Counted from the stretch's first letter, positions 9,294 to 17,545 are shown. The stretch: 20,012 bases of DNA from Pseudogymnoascus destructans (GCF_001641265.1 NW_020167579.1:1-20012), one strand, 5' to 3'. The notes: generated from the sequence alone by a model not told the origin. A program made the numbers and translations.

Positions 9294-9482
9294 AGATTCT
9301 GCCGTCAGGGTAACTACTAGATCCTTGACCTCCTGTATCTGTGCTTCGAGGTGGGCCATTCGACTCGGGATGTCTTCGGATGGCACAGCGGTCGTAGCTG
9401 CAGCAGTGGTTTGTCTGGTAGTCATTCTGGGCAGTTGACCATTGTTGTCTTGGGGTATGTTTGATGTCGGCTTTTTCGACAT
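9288..9482 (-). CDS. Gag-like N-terminal fragment next to an LTR
   Basis: This minus-strand ORF of 64 residues starts at an ATG (9482) 41 bases after the end of the LTR that lies to its right. It reads MSKKPTSNIPQDNNG, a Thr/Ala-rich stretch, then a predicted helix MAHLEAQIQEVKDLVVTLT, and stops at 9288. A short polar leader followed by a coiled-coil helix is common at the start of retrotransposon Gag proteins. Placement and orientation relative to the LTR support this. The rest of gag and all of pol are missing; sequence to the left is a short spacer and then the pogo element. It cannot be assigned to Ty3 or Ty1 type. Family assignment is inference from position. Confidence 0.45.
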   Translation of the reverse strand: MSKKPTSNIPQDNNGQLPRMTTRQTTAAATTAVPSEDIPSRMAHLEAQIQEVKDLVVTLTAESR

Positions 9483-9522
9483 ATTGCCTCGGGTGTGTCG
9501 GTACTGATATGAAAGAGCTTGA

Positions 9523-10427
9523 TGTCATACTGACATTCGTTGCACTCAGTTTGCTATCAAACTCAAGAGCAAACTTAGAAATCTCCTCCTCAAAACCTAC
9601 AAGTCACTATACATATTTGGCTTTTCATACCAACAACAAGAGCAATACTACTCAACGATTGCTACAACCCTCTATGATTCATTACATGTCATTGCTCCTT
9701 AGTTACTGGGCCGATATGACCACATAGCATATCTCTACAACCCTCTATGATTCATTACATGACATCACTCCTTAGTTACTGGGCTAATACTACACATGAC
9801 ATATCTCTATCAACTAGAGGCCTAGGAACATGAACGATAGCTCCAAAAGCTTTTACAACCGTCTATGATTCATTACACGTCATCGCTCCTTAGTTACCCA
9901 CAAGATTGGTTAAGTTATGACATAATTTGTCTATAGGGGTACTCTGACCTTGGACCTCCTTTCACTTCCTATAGGCTAGGAACCTAGGAGATGGTTCTGG
10001 GATTCTCTTACGTTGACTACAGTTACCAAGCCTGGTTAGTCATGGAAAGTCTGGAAAATGAGAGAACTACACTCCTTTAGCATAAATAGGATTGCCCTTT
10101 CCTTAAGAAAGGGCAAGCAGACAATACAGTAAATCAACTATCACATACTTCCACGTCTTTTCCAAGCTTCCAAGCAGTGATCTTGTTACTCCTTGTTTCT
10201 GAAAAGTCAGTGAGGTGCTAACCTCTGACTTATCCCTGAGTTCTCAGACTCAACATTTGTTACGACTTGTCTAAACCACTCCACTATATCATACACCTAA
10301 TTGCTGCGTTGTGGAATAGTCTAAGCTACGACCCTTTGGCTATTTTTCTAAGACAGTGTGTTGTCTTAGTAAAATCATCCCTTCCTTGGGTGGCTAGATT
10401 CTCACATCTGGTGCACCCACCATTACA
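9523..10427 (-). repeat. Long terminal repeat A (905 bp, minus orientation)
   Basis: Read on the minus strand it starts TGTAATGGTGGGTGCACC at 10427 and ends CAGTATGACA at 9523, so it has the TG...CA ends of an LTR. The 5' end is confirmed because the same TGTAATGG start appears at sharp boundaries at 17405 and 11489. The 3' end is where similarity to LTR B stops. It contains an 8-bp hairpin CTAAGACA/TGTCTTAG, a GCCCTTTC/GAAAGGGC hairpin and a triple internal repeat. No ORF of note. No standard tRNA primer-binding site (TGG...) was recognised after its end. Confidence 0.75.
9662..9897. repeat. Three internal direct repeats in LTR A
   Basis: Units start CTACAACCCTCTATGATTCA at 9662 (73 bp) and 9735 (72 bp); a shorter diverged copy lies at 9853-9897. 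Each contains CATTACA...CTCCTTAGTTAC. The mirror set is present in LTR B (about 10928-11162). They lie near the LTR's 3' end and could be regulatory or processing modules. Confidence 0.8.
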
Positions 10428-11302
10428 CCACCCCAGGAAGGGATGATTTTACTAAGACAACACACTGTCTTAGGAAACAGAGCCAAAGGGTCGTAGCTTA
10501 GACTATTCCACAACGCAGCAATCAGGTGTATGATATAGTGGAGTGGTTTAGACAAGTCGTAACAAATGTTGAGTCTGAGAACTCAGGGATAAGTCAGAGG
10601 TTAGCACCTCACTGACTTTTCAGAAACAAGGAGTAACAAGATCACTGCTTGGAAGCTTGGAAAAGACGTGGAAGTATGTGATAGTTGATTTACTGTATTG
10701 TCTGCTTGCCCTTTCTTAAGGAAAGGGCAATCCTATTTATGCTAAAGGAGTGTAGTTCTCTCATTTTCCAAGACTTTCCATGACTAACCAGGCTTGGTAA
10801 CTGTAGTCAACGTAAGAGAATCCCATAGAACCATCTCCTAGGTTCCTAGCCTATAGGAAGTGAAAGGAGGTCCAAGGTCAGAGTACCCCTATAGACAAAT
10901 TATGTCATAACTTAACCAATCTTGTGGGTAACTAAGGAGCGATGACGTGTAATGAATCATAGACGGTTGTAAAAGCTTTTGGAGCTATCGTTCATGTTCC
11001 TAGGCCTCTAGTTGATAGAGATATGTCATGTGTAGTATTAGCCCAGTAACTAAGGAGTGATGTCATGTAATGAATCATAGAGGGTTGTAGAGATATGCTA
11101 TGTGGTCATATCGGCCCAGTAACTAAGGAGCAATGACGTGTAATGAATCATAGAGGGTTGTAGCAATCGTTGAGTAGTATTGCTCTTGTTGTTGGTATGA
11201 AAAGCCAAAATATGTATAGTGACTTGTAGGTTTGAGGAGGAGATTTCTAAGTTTGCTCTTGAGTTTGATAGCAAACTGAGTGCAACGAATGTCAGTATGA
11301 CA
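10428..11302 (+). repeat. Long terminal repeat B (875 bp, plus orientation, lacks first 34 bp)
   Basis: It begins at LTR position 35 (CCACCCCAGGAAGGGATG), directly abutting the 5' end of LTR A, and ends CAGTATGACA at 11302. It is nearly identical to LTR A; the visible differences are scattered substitutions and one- or two-base indels. The sequence after its end differs from that after LTR A, so it is probably a solo or truncated LTR. Confidence 0.75.
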
Positions 11303-11480
11303 AGATGTATGAGATGTCAACTACAGAAAGCCTTACTGTAGCTAGCAGCCTACCTTCCTTAACAGGCTCGAGCCTACCAAGAATCAAGTTGCTACACGTG
11401 TCGTGTTTGCAGCGATAACTTTGTGAGTATCTCCATACCAAGTTAACTAATCCATATCGTAGTATTCGAGCGTTTGGTGC

Positions 11481-11540
11481 TACAGAGGTGTAATGGTGGG
11501 TGCACCAGATGTGAGATAAAAATGCAGGGAATACAGAGGT
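11481..11540. repeat. 28-bp LTR tip between short direct repeats
   Basis: 11489-11516 is identical to the first 28 bases of the LTR, starting TGTAATGG and ending GTGAGA. It is followed by 15 unrelated bases. TACAGAGGT lies at 11481-11489, overlapping the first LTR base, and again at 11532-11540. It may be an excision or recombination scar. Confidence 0.65.
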
Positions 11541-11695
11541 ATATACCATTGTAAAGGATTGTCTTGAAAATTTCTAATGATAGTGTTAATGATGCAGCTA
11601 CACAAATAATGCTGTTAAGGGGCGTTATGGTGTAGCTGTCCTGTAATCGGCGTAGGCTTAAGTTATAGGCTAATCTTAGCGCAAGCTCCGTAACT

Positions 11696-11745
11696 GTAGG
11701 GATGCCTGTAGCTAGCCCTACTCGGCTAGCGGCAGGTATCCCTGC
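11696..11745. repeat. Imperfect 21-22-bp hairpin
   Basis: GTAGGGATGCCTGTAGCTAGC pairs with GGCTAGCGGCAGGTATCCCT plus GC around a 7-base loop, with a few mismatches. Function unknown. Confidence 0.5.
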
Positions 11746-11993
11746 TGATGTAAAATGTTGTATTCATATCATGAGCACAACTGCGCTGCTTAAAAGCGCA
11801 AGGTCGCAAGCATCGCGTTGTGACCCATTCTGTATTGGATCCCCTCTATCCTCAATCCTCCCTACGAAGACTGTCGCAGTAGGTATCCTACCTGATTTCC
11901 AACAGCTATGAAGAGCATTCTCGAAGTTGTCCACGAGTGTGATAAGTAAATTCGCCCTCACATCGCATCTCCCTATCAACTTGGGCTTACTAG

Positions 11994-12930
11994 TGCTTCT
12001 CGAATCTCAGCTTCCCGTACTACGAACCATGGCATACAGATGACTGCAACAGAGAGCTAGAGTCGTTATGGCTTTTCTTCCTTCCCGACGATCCTCAACC
12101 ACACGGCTTTCTCCTGGACTCCATCGTTCAACGCATGCCATGGACGTCCGATTTCCGCCTCATTACGACCCCATATAAAGAAGTCCATCTGATAAAACAG
12201 GATCTCGATGACTGGAAAGAAGCGTGTCAAAAAGCGATTGATGACCTACTCGATCTCACCCGCGAGAAGAAGGTTTTTCCTGGACTGGGGAAGAAGCGCG
12301 ATGAACAATTTCCAATTGTAGGTGCAAGTTTCGATATTGGTATCGAACGGTCTGCGAGCTCGCTATTCGGTATCGTGGGAAGAGGGCACATATGACCGTT
12401 TACACACGTACGAGCTCGGAAATGAAGTTCTGGGTCCCGCGAAGAAATGCGAAGAAATCCACCTGGCCGAACATGCTAGACAACACTGTCGCAGGAGGCG
12501 TGGCAAGGGGTGAGATGCCCTTTGAATGCCTTGTTCGTGAGGCTGGTGAAGAGGCCGCTTTATCAGAGGAGCTTGTACGACGAGACACGGTGGCTGTGGG
12601 AACTGTAACGTGGTTCAATATATCTGACGAGAAGGCTGGCGGAGAACTGGGGCTTATGAATCCGGGAATGCTGTATGTGTACGACCTGGAGGTAGGCGAG
12701 GACGTGGTTTTCAAGCCAGTCGACAACGACGTGCAGAGTTTTCACTTGCTTGGCGTTGATGAGGTAAAGGAGGCGATGAGGAATGGGGAGTTTAAGCCTA
12801 GCTGTGCAACAGTGATGATTGATTTTTTGTAAGACACGGCTTCATCACCGCAGAGAACGAGAAGGATTATACGGAGATTGTGTCGAGGCTGCATCGAAAG
12901 TTACCCTTCAAGACAAGTCCTGGGTTTTAG
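11994..12930 (+). CDS. DUF4743-Nudix hydrolase (thiamine pyrophosphokinase-related), frame broken twice
   Basis: Frame 3 (from about 11994) encodes the DUF4743 region: SFPYYEPWHTDD, FFLPDDPQPHGFLLDSIVQR, MPWTSDFRL, and ERSASSLFGIVG. Frame 2 continues MTVYTRTSSEMKFWVPRR, MLDNTVAGG, and the Nudix box at 12494-12562 (GGVARGE, then VREAGEEAAL), with Ala where the box usually has its last Gly. Frame 1 ends with VRHGFITAENEKDYTEIVSR, LHRKLPF, stop 12928-12930. The shifts fall at G3 (12384-12386) and T6 (12823-12828); one base more in each restores a family-like frame (RGAHMTVYT; DFFVRH). Nudix enzymes cleave nucleoside diphosphate-linked substrates with Mg2+; relatives act on damaged or excess thiamine diphosphate in the cytosol, but the substrate here is not shown. 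About 30-40 N-terminal residues are missing. A stop at 11991-11993 reads CTAG and may be an intron end, so the true start may lie in an upstream exon. Confidence 0.85.
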
Positions 12931-12991
12931 ACATCGTGGTTGAGGGGCCAAGCAAACATAGAATATTCATTTATTTTACAGACTTAGGGAC

Positions 12992-13192
12992 ATGCACGTT
13001 CATAATCATAGTGGTCCGTCACTTAATGATCCCTCCAATGGTCCGTCACCCAGTGATCCGTCACCCGATGATCATTTATCTAATGTTTCAGCGTCGGTAC
13101 GTGGAGAGCTGCGTGAGAAGACAGCAGAGCGAAGATTGTATCGGGATTCTGAAGAGTTTGAGCAAAGAGAGCGCCTTCGGTACATAGGTTAG
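12992..13192 (+). CDS. Doubtful small ORF, possible exon of an unknown gene
   Basis: It encodes 66 residues: a Ser/Asp/Pro repeat (NGPSPSDPSPDD) followed by a charged, helix-like stretch ELREKTAERRLYRDSEEFEQ. The second part looks more protein-like than its surroundings. No family is recognised, no start context is convincing, and overlapping minus-strand frames are equally long. It may be chance. Confidence 0.2.
   Translation: MHVHNHSGPSLNDPSNGPSPSDPSPDDHLSNVSASVRGELREKTAERRLYRDSEEFEQRERLRYIG
13013..13073. repeat. Short imperfect tandem repeat, three units
   Basis: Three copies of a GTCCGTCACyyArTGATCC-like unit (GTCCGTCACTTAATGATCC, GTCCGTCACCCAGTGATCC, a shortened ATCCGTCACCCGATGATC). 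Confidence 0.65.
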
Positions 13193-13730
13193 GGATGCGG
13201 ATGAGGGCGGGGAACGAAAGGATGGTAGTGGAAGGGAATTGAGGAGGACGGCGCACCAGCGGATGGCGAGAGACTGGACGAGGTCCAATAAGGGAGGCAA
13301 CATGCCCCTGTGATATTGTTGCTCTACGAGGAAAAATTCTGTGTGTGGTGAGGCCGCCATAACACATAAATTATTAATTCTTCTCCGCATTTATTTTTCT
13401 GTCCAAATCTTAAAACCCTGGGTTATTCCCGGGCAATGTTGGACACTTACGGCTAAATCACTGCTACAGTTGAACCTGGATATAGGGATGCCCTCGGGAC
13501 CGGGTGTGGCATCCCTATAGCGAGGATATCCTTATGTGGAGGTTCACGGAAATCTCAGGAATATATGTAAAAAAAAAAAATTGTATGCTACTTTGACACC
13601 CAGCCATCTAGTAAACGTTAGGTACTCTTCGCGACTTTCTCTTGCGAGATATCCTTGCCAATCTGTTCTAATGCCTTTATTACTGAAATCCGACCTCCAT
13701 CTTTAGCGAGGGAAGCAAATAATTAAAGGG

Positions 13731-13912
13731 TATTTTCGAAGCTATAGTACAGAGATACACTATTACAGAGGAGGATGGGATTGCAGACAGGGACGAGGAA
13801 GGGGGAGATTGCAAGTGATGGTCGGATCTCTTCCTCTCCCCCTTCCTCGTCCCTGTCTGCAATCCCATCCTCCTCTGTAATAGTGTATCTCTGTACTATA
13901 GCTTCGAAAATA
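13731..13912. repeat. Perfect 78-bp inverted repeat inside transposase coding sequence
   Basis: 13731-13808 and 13835-13912 are exact reverse complements separated by 26 bases. Both arms carry the jerky sequence for FEAIVQRYTITEEDGIAD, one on each strand. The right arm is the original continuation of the minus-strand transposase; the left arm is the fold-back copy. It interrupts the coding sequence. Confidence 0.95.
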
Positions 13913-13982
13913 TCTTCATCTCTGTCAACTATCTCTTTGCCTATAGGGTTGAGAAAATCTGCAATTGGCATGACATCTCCTA

Positions 13983-13990
13983 GTAGCCTC
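13983..13990. repeat. hAT target-site duplication, left copy
   Basis: GTAGCCTC, identical to 16672-16679. Eight bases is the hallmark length for hAT. Confidence 0.9.
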
Positions 13991-14001
13991 CAGTGTTCGG
14001 C

Positions 14002-14094
14002 GGATACATATCCGGGTAGTATCCGTGAAGCTCACGGGTAGGGTATATACCCGGCGACGATCTGACGGGTAGGGTAGGGTATATATCCGGATAC
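14002..14094. repeat. hAT left subterminal repeats
   Basis: Repeated GGATAC/TATCCG and CGGGTAGGGTATAT motifs on both strands. Similar motifs fill the other end. In hAT elements such arrays are the transposase-binding sites. Confidence 0.75.
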
Positions 14095-14168
14095 ATGAGG
14101 CTGAATATTGTATATAAAAATAGAATAGCGTATATAAAAAAGAATGAAGCTTTTGATAATAGTAGTAA

Positions 14169-14220
14169 ACCCCTTTCCGCGAGCCCCCTTTCCGTGAGAC
14201 CCCCCCTTTCTGCGAGTCCC
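14169..14220. repeat. Three imperfect 17-bp repeats after the hAT stop codon
   Basis: Three units of the form CCCCTTTCCGCGAG (CCTTTCCGCGAG, CCTTTCCGTGAG, CCTTTCTGCGAG) lie just downstream of the transposase stop, in its 3' untranslated region. Confidence 0.65.
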
Positions 14221-16457
14221 TATTCAGGTGCTTCATCGTCAGCATCATCGCCGTCGCTATCAGCCTCCCGTATTTTACCCCAATTCCGTAAGCAAAGTAA
14301 ATATCTAATAGTTGGCGGTGATAACCTATTCCGCTTCTTTGTAATAATATCACTACCATTACTAAATACTCGTTCCGATGCTGCAGATGTTGCTGGAATA
14401 GCTAGATGATCACGAGCAATACGGGCAATAACTGGATATTGGTATTGCTTTGCGCACCAATATTTGAGAATATCAGTATGCTCACCGGGCCGTGGTTCAA
14501 GCATCCAGCGCCTCCATTCTGGCTCTTGAAAAGCCAAGCCTTCTGACGCAAATAGATCTTCGTCAGAATCAGGTTCTTGATCTATTGTAGCAGTAGCACC
14601 TATTGCTTCTGCAAGAGCTGTTTCGTGAGTAATTCGCTCCATATCAAGGTGATACTCTCGCTTTTGGTACGTTCTACAAACGTCTTCGAACTGCGCTCTT
14701 GCTCGTAATCTTCGTGTATCGTCTATAGCATTTGGATATATCTTCTTAAATACTGTATGATTCATTCGTGGGTCGCAAATTGTAGCAACAGCTGAGTGCT
14801 TACATTGCCGATTCGTTGTAAGAGTATAATACTCATTAAGCTTTTGAAGCGCAGCTCCACAAGCTACTCGATCGTAGAGCTTCTACCAAGCTCTTCTTGT
14901 AGTAATGTGACCTTATTTATCATCTTTAAGTAAAGAGGAATTGTAAAGTTGAGCGTTGGATATGAATCGCTTTGTAGCCGTCTTGACGGCTTTAAGAATA
15001 CTAAGAATAATCGTTCAAGAGCTTCGATAATAGCCCAATCGTTGCTTGTTAACGCAATATCCTTCATACTGATATCAAGCTTCTGCGTAGAGCATACTGC
15101 AGTAATTGGTATTCGAAGCTTTATAGCTGTTTCAAGCATATAGTACGTTGAATTCCAGCGTATAGGCATATCAAGTGATAGCTGGCGTGGCTTCTGGCCT
15201 GCAGCTTGTATCTGCTTCTGTAAAGCATCCTTCCATGCTCTTCGGTTTCGAAAGACATAAATATGCCTTCGGAGCTTCTCAAGCGTAGCTGATACTTCAG
15301 TAGAAGAGTTATCAATATGCTGCGGAATCCGGGCAAGCCCTTGCTGACACCAGTACGCTTCTGTTTCTGTATCCGGGCTAGCTTTCAGCTCTTTAGAGTA
15401 GCTTGAACTGCAAGATTGATAATATGAGCAATACACCGAACGTCCCCTTCCTTTACAGTAAACGTCCATGGCTGTTGAATAGTCGTCTGCTGCTTACTGG
15501 CTTTTTCTCATATTCTGAAAGCATCACAGTATTCGCTGAGGCATTATCCCGCGTACAAGTAAATATAGCACCTGTAATTTCGAAGCTATCTGTTACTGCA
15601 GCTAACTCTTGAGCGAGATATTCGCCGCTATGAATTGGCTCTTGAAGGTGGATTACATCAAGTAATACGCACCGGTGCTGCCACTTCTCATTAATCCAAT
15701 GGCCTGTGACAGCAGCGTACTCTGTATAGTTCCGTGCAGTCCATGCATCTGTTGTAATAGATATCCGGCCGCCATAGGTAATATGAGCCTGGAGTTCTAA
15801 TTGTAGCAATCCTCGGTGATATGAGAATTGCCGCTGTAGCTCTCGGTGTAGTGTTCGCGACGATATCGATAGAGTACTTGGGCTTAAGAACTGTACTAAT
15901 TGATGGAACGAATAGCTCTCAATAAGTCGTAAGGAGAGGTTATTTGATACAACGAATGAGAGTAATAACTCTCGGTATTTCGCTCTACTATTTGATGCTT
16001 GAGCTTGAGCGGGCTGGACTTGCGGGTTCCGCGGCCGTGGCTCAAAAAATGACGATGCACTACTTGATGGGCTTGACGGCGTAATTGTATGACCTTTCAT
16101 TGTATATGCTACTGTTGGATGCTTCTGCGTATAGTGCTTCCAAAGATTACCGGTTGAAGTCTGACTTAATAGCTGCGGAGTAGGTGAATATCCGCAGCCT
16201 GGTTGTAAGCAAGTTACTTTGACTGTAGGTGGGTTACTATCAAGTATCAATCGCGAATATAATAGCTTCGTAAATAGTACTGATGACGTTGGTGGCAGCA
16301 TTCGTCCTGGAGGCTGAAGCCGGAGCGGTGTAGGATTAATATCCTGTTGAATATGAATAGGGGGCGGCAGCGTTGGCAGACTTGGCTCATTATGAGTATC
16401 ATAGCTATTATAGCCCTCAGGCTCCGTTGGTATATCTGATAACGACGAGTCGCTCAT
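14220..16457 (-). CDS. hAT transposase, full length but with three single-base frameshifts
   Basis: It starts at ATG 16457 (MSDSSLSDIPTEPEG); an in-frame ATG lies 33 bases upstream. A BED-type zinc finger covers residues about 83-113 (Cys83, Cys88, His108, His113; GNLWKHYTQKH). The RNase H-like core has SITTDAWTAR (Asp237) and CTRDNASANT (Asp304). It continues WTFTVKEGDVRCIAHIINLA, then MPIRWNSTYYMLE, then TTNRQCKHSAVATICDPR. The C-terminal hAT dimerisation domain reads EHTDILKYWCAKQYQYPVI and IPATSAASERVFSNG, then LSPPTIRYLLCLRNWG, with an acidic tail and stop at 14220. Frame changes occur at T5 15502-15506, near 15391 and at 14881-14882 (plus strand); each is cured by one more identical base. 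There is no in-frame nonsense codon otherwise. It would cut and rejoin the element's ends in the nucleus. The copy may be intact if the shifts are sequencing errors. Confidence 0.9.
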
Positions 16458-16544
16458 TCTGAGGATAATTATCACTTTATACAGCATCAATAGATCTCAC
16501 GACGTTGGAAAAAAGAGGTCTTGGCTGCGCTTGGCTATTCTTGG

Positions 16545-16660
16545 CATGTATCCGGATATATACTCGAGAGTATCCGGATACGCCGGATACTCCTAAAATA
16601 TCGCCGGGTAGGTATATACTCGAGGATATACCCGGATACCACGGGTATATTGGTATCCGT
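16545..16660. repeat. hAT right subterminal repeats
   Basis: Multiple TATCCGGATA, TACTCGAG and ACCCGGATA motifs in both orientations, matching those at 14002-14094. They lie upstream of the transposase start and so may overlap its promoter. Confidence 0.75.
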
Positions 16661-16671
16661 GCCGAACACTG

Positions 16672-16679
16672 GTAGCCTC
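16672..16679. repeat. hAT target-site duplication, right copy
   Basis: GTAGCCTC, identical to 13983-13990. Confidence 0.9.
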
Positions 16680-17404
16680 GCAACTTCCATTCCTAGTTCC
16701 TCGACCTCAGCAGTATTATCTTGACGCATATCCATATTTTCTGGTTTTTTTATGAGAGTCGATCCCACCAACATTTCTGGATTTTTGGTGCTTTAAGTGC
16801 TTCCTACGTAAGTCGACTCCACTGTATCACCTTTAGAATATTAACTGTTTTATTAGGGTTCTTATTAGCCTCGAGCAAGCGCACATGTAATTAATCCATT
16901 GTTTTCGATACCTAAGTTTGAAGCTTGCAATTATTCCCTAATCAAGAGGTTGCCAATGAGATGTTGTATTTGGTAGAAGCCAAGCAATTCGAACATTCGA
17001 CAAACCTTGTAATCCACTAACAAGTTCAACTCCGACTTCATGTCTAGAGAAGTTATCAAGTAATAACAGTATCTTGCGATGCTTCATTTTCTCATTTAAC
17101 CAGTCTAGGTATTCTTTCATAATTAACCCTGTCATCCATTTTGTCTCATTGTATCGATATTGAATCCGCATGCGCTTAACATTAATATTTTTAAAACATC
17201 GAGGATTCTTCGACTTTCCCACAACCCATATATAGCTTCTCAGTTCTAGTCGAATTTGTCGTAAATGCGAGAGTAATCCTATCTTTGGATTTCTTTCCCC
17301 TACTCGAAGCTTCAGTAGCTAGCGTTCGAGTTGGTGTCATCTTCTGAAAGAGCCTAGTTTCATCTATGTTGAAAATATCTTTTATCTGCATATGTTGCGT
17401 ATAG
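16680..17404 (-). pseudogene. Jerky/Tigger-type DDE transposase, central part
   Basis: Read from 17404: IKDIFNIDETRLFQKM (first catalytic Asp), RTLATEASSRGKKSKDRITL, then after a frameshift near 17230 VVGKSKNPRCFKNINVKRM, ILLLLDNFSRHEVG (second Asp), LLPNTTSHWQPLD (third Asp), a TAG in place of Gln, GIIASFKLRYRKQW, EANKNPNKTVNILKVIQW and ENMDMRQDNTAEVEEL. This is the DDE_1 core typical of jerky/CENP-B-like transposases. The reading frame passes through the hAT target site (EVAR) and continues at 13982 as LLGDVMPIADFLNP, so both pieces are one gene. The frameshift fits a lost TA unit in TATATA. The N-terminal half is cut off by the LTR fragment at 17405. Non-functional. Confidence 0.88.
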
Positions 17405-17545
17405 TGTAATGGTGGGTGCACCAGATGTGAGAATCTAGCCACCCAAGGAAGGGATGATTTTACTAAGACAACACACTGTCTTAGGAAACAGAGCCAAAGG
17501 GTTGTAGCTTAGACTATTCCACAATGCAGCAATCAGGTGTATGAT
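17405..17545 (+). repeat. LTR fragment (first 141 bp of the palindrome LTR family)
   Basis: It starts TGTAATGGTGGGTGCACC at 17405, right after jerky coding sequence, and matches the first 141 bases of LTR A almost exactly, including GAATCTAGCCACCC, which is absent from LTR B. Similarity stops after GGTGTATGAT at 17545, where copia pol sequence begins. Confidence 0.85.

Larger units (their letters stand above)
9523..11302. repeat. 1.78-kb LTR palindrome (head-to-head inverted LTRs)
   Basis: LTRs A and B form two arms of about 870 paired bases with an unpaired centre of only 34 bases (10394-10427). A transcript crossing it could fold into a very long hairpin. Confidence 0.85.
11303..11993. other. 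Non-coding stretch with several small hairpins
   Basis: No gene recognised. It holds the palindrome AGGCTCGAGCCT (near 11363), the LTR tip at 11489-11516, a 9-bp stem CAGCTACAC/GTGTAGCTG (11595-11603/11630-11638) and the hairpin at 11696-11745. A small GTAGGTATCCTAC palindrome lies near 11878. The last part may hold the promoter and any first exon of the Nudix gene. Confidence 0.4.
12931..13464. other. Region downstream of the Nudix gene, no gene assigned
   Basis: It contains a short tandem repeat and one possible small coding piece (12992-13192). A TGGG..CCCGGG imperfect palindrome lies near 13417-13432. Nothing else was recognised. Confidence 0.35.
13467..13990 (-). mobile_element. 3' part of a jerky/Tigger-type DDE transposon (split by hAT)
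   Basis: The plus-strand terminus starts CAGTTGAACCTGGATATAGG right after a TA (13465-13466), as in Tigger/pogo-class elements. Inside it is a second inverted repeat, ATAGGGATGCC/GGCATCCCTAT (13480-13520), then CGAGGATATCC...GGAGGTTCA. On the minus strand the transposase C-terminus reads MPIADFLNPIGKEIV, DRDEDIFEAIVQRYTI, EEDGIADRDEEGG, and after the fold-back, ISVIKALEQIGKDISQEKVA. The rest of the element lies beyond the hAT insertion at 16672-17404. Confidence 0.8.
13991..16671 (-). mobile_element. hAT DNA transposon, complete (2,681 bp)
   Basis: It is bounded by an 11-bp perfect terminal inverted repeat, CAGTGTTCGGC (13991-14001) and GCCGAACACTG (16661-16671), and flanked on both sides by GTAGCCTC. 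It interrupts the jerky-type transposase. One transposase gene on the minus strand fills it, and both ends carry dense TATCC/GGATA repeats. Confidence 0.95.

Noticed and set aside
11489..11516. tRNA or tRNA-like 3' end (GGTGCACCAGATG)
   Set aside because: No cloverleaf can be built; the sequence is the tip of the LTR.
11702..11979. Overlapping ORFs upstream of the Nudix gene
   Set aside because: No domain and no continuity with the DUF4743 frame.
12819..13187. 122-residue plus-strand ORF after the Nudix gene
   Set aside because: Its first part overlaps, in another frame, the true C-terminus of the Nudix protein; the rest has no support.
13080..13390. Two overlapping minus-strand ORFs of 95-100 residues
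   Set aside because: They overlap each other and a plus-strand ORF, show no domain, and sit in intergenic sequence; likely chance.
13925..14359. 144-residue minus-strand ORF across the hAT boundary
   Set aside because: It crosses the hAT terminus and target duplication and runs through subterminal repeats, so it is an artefact.
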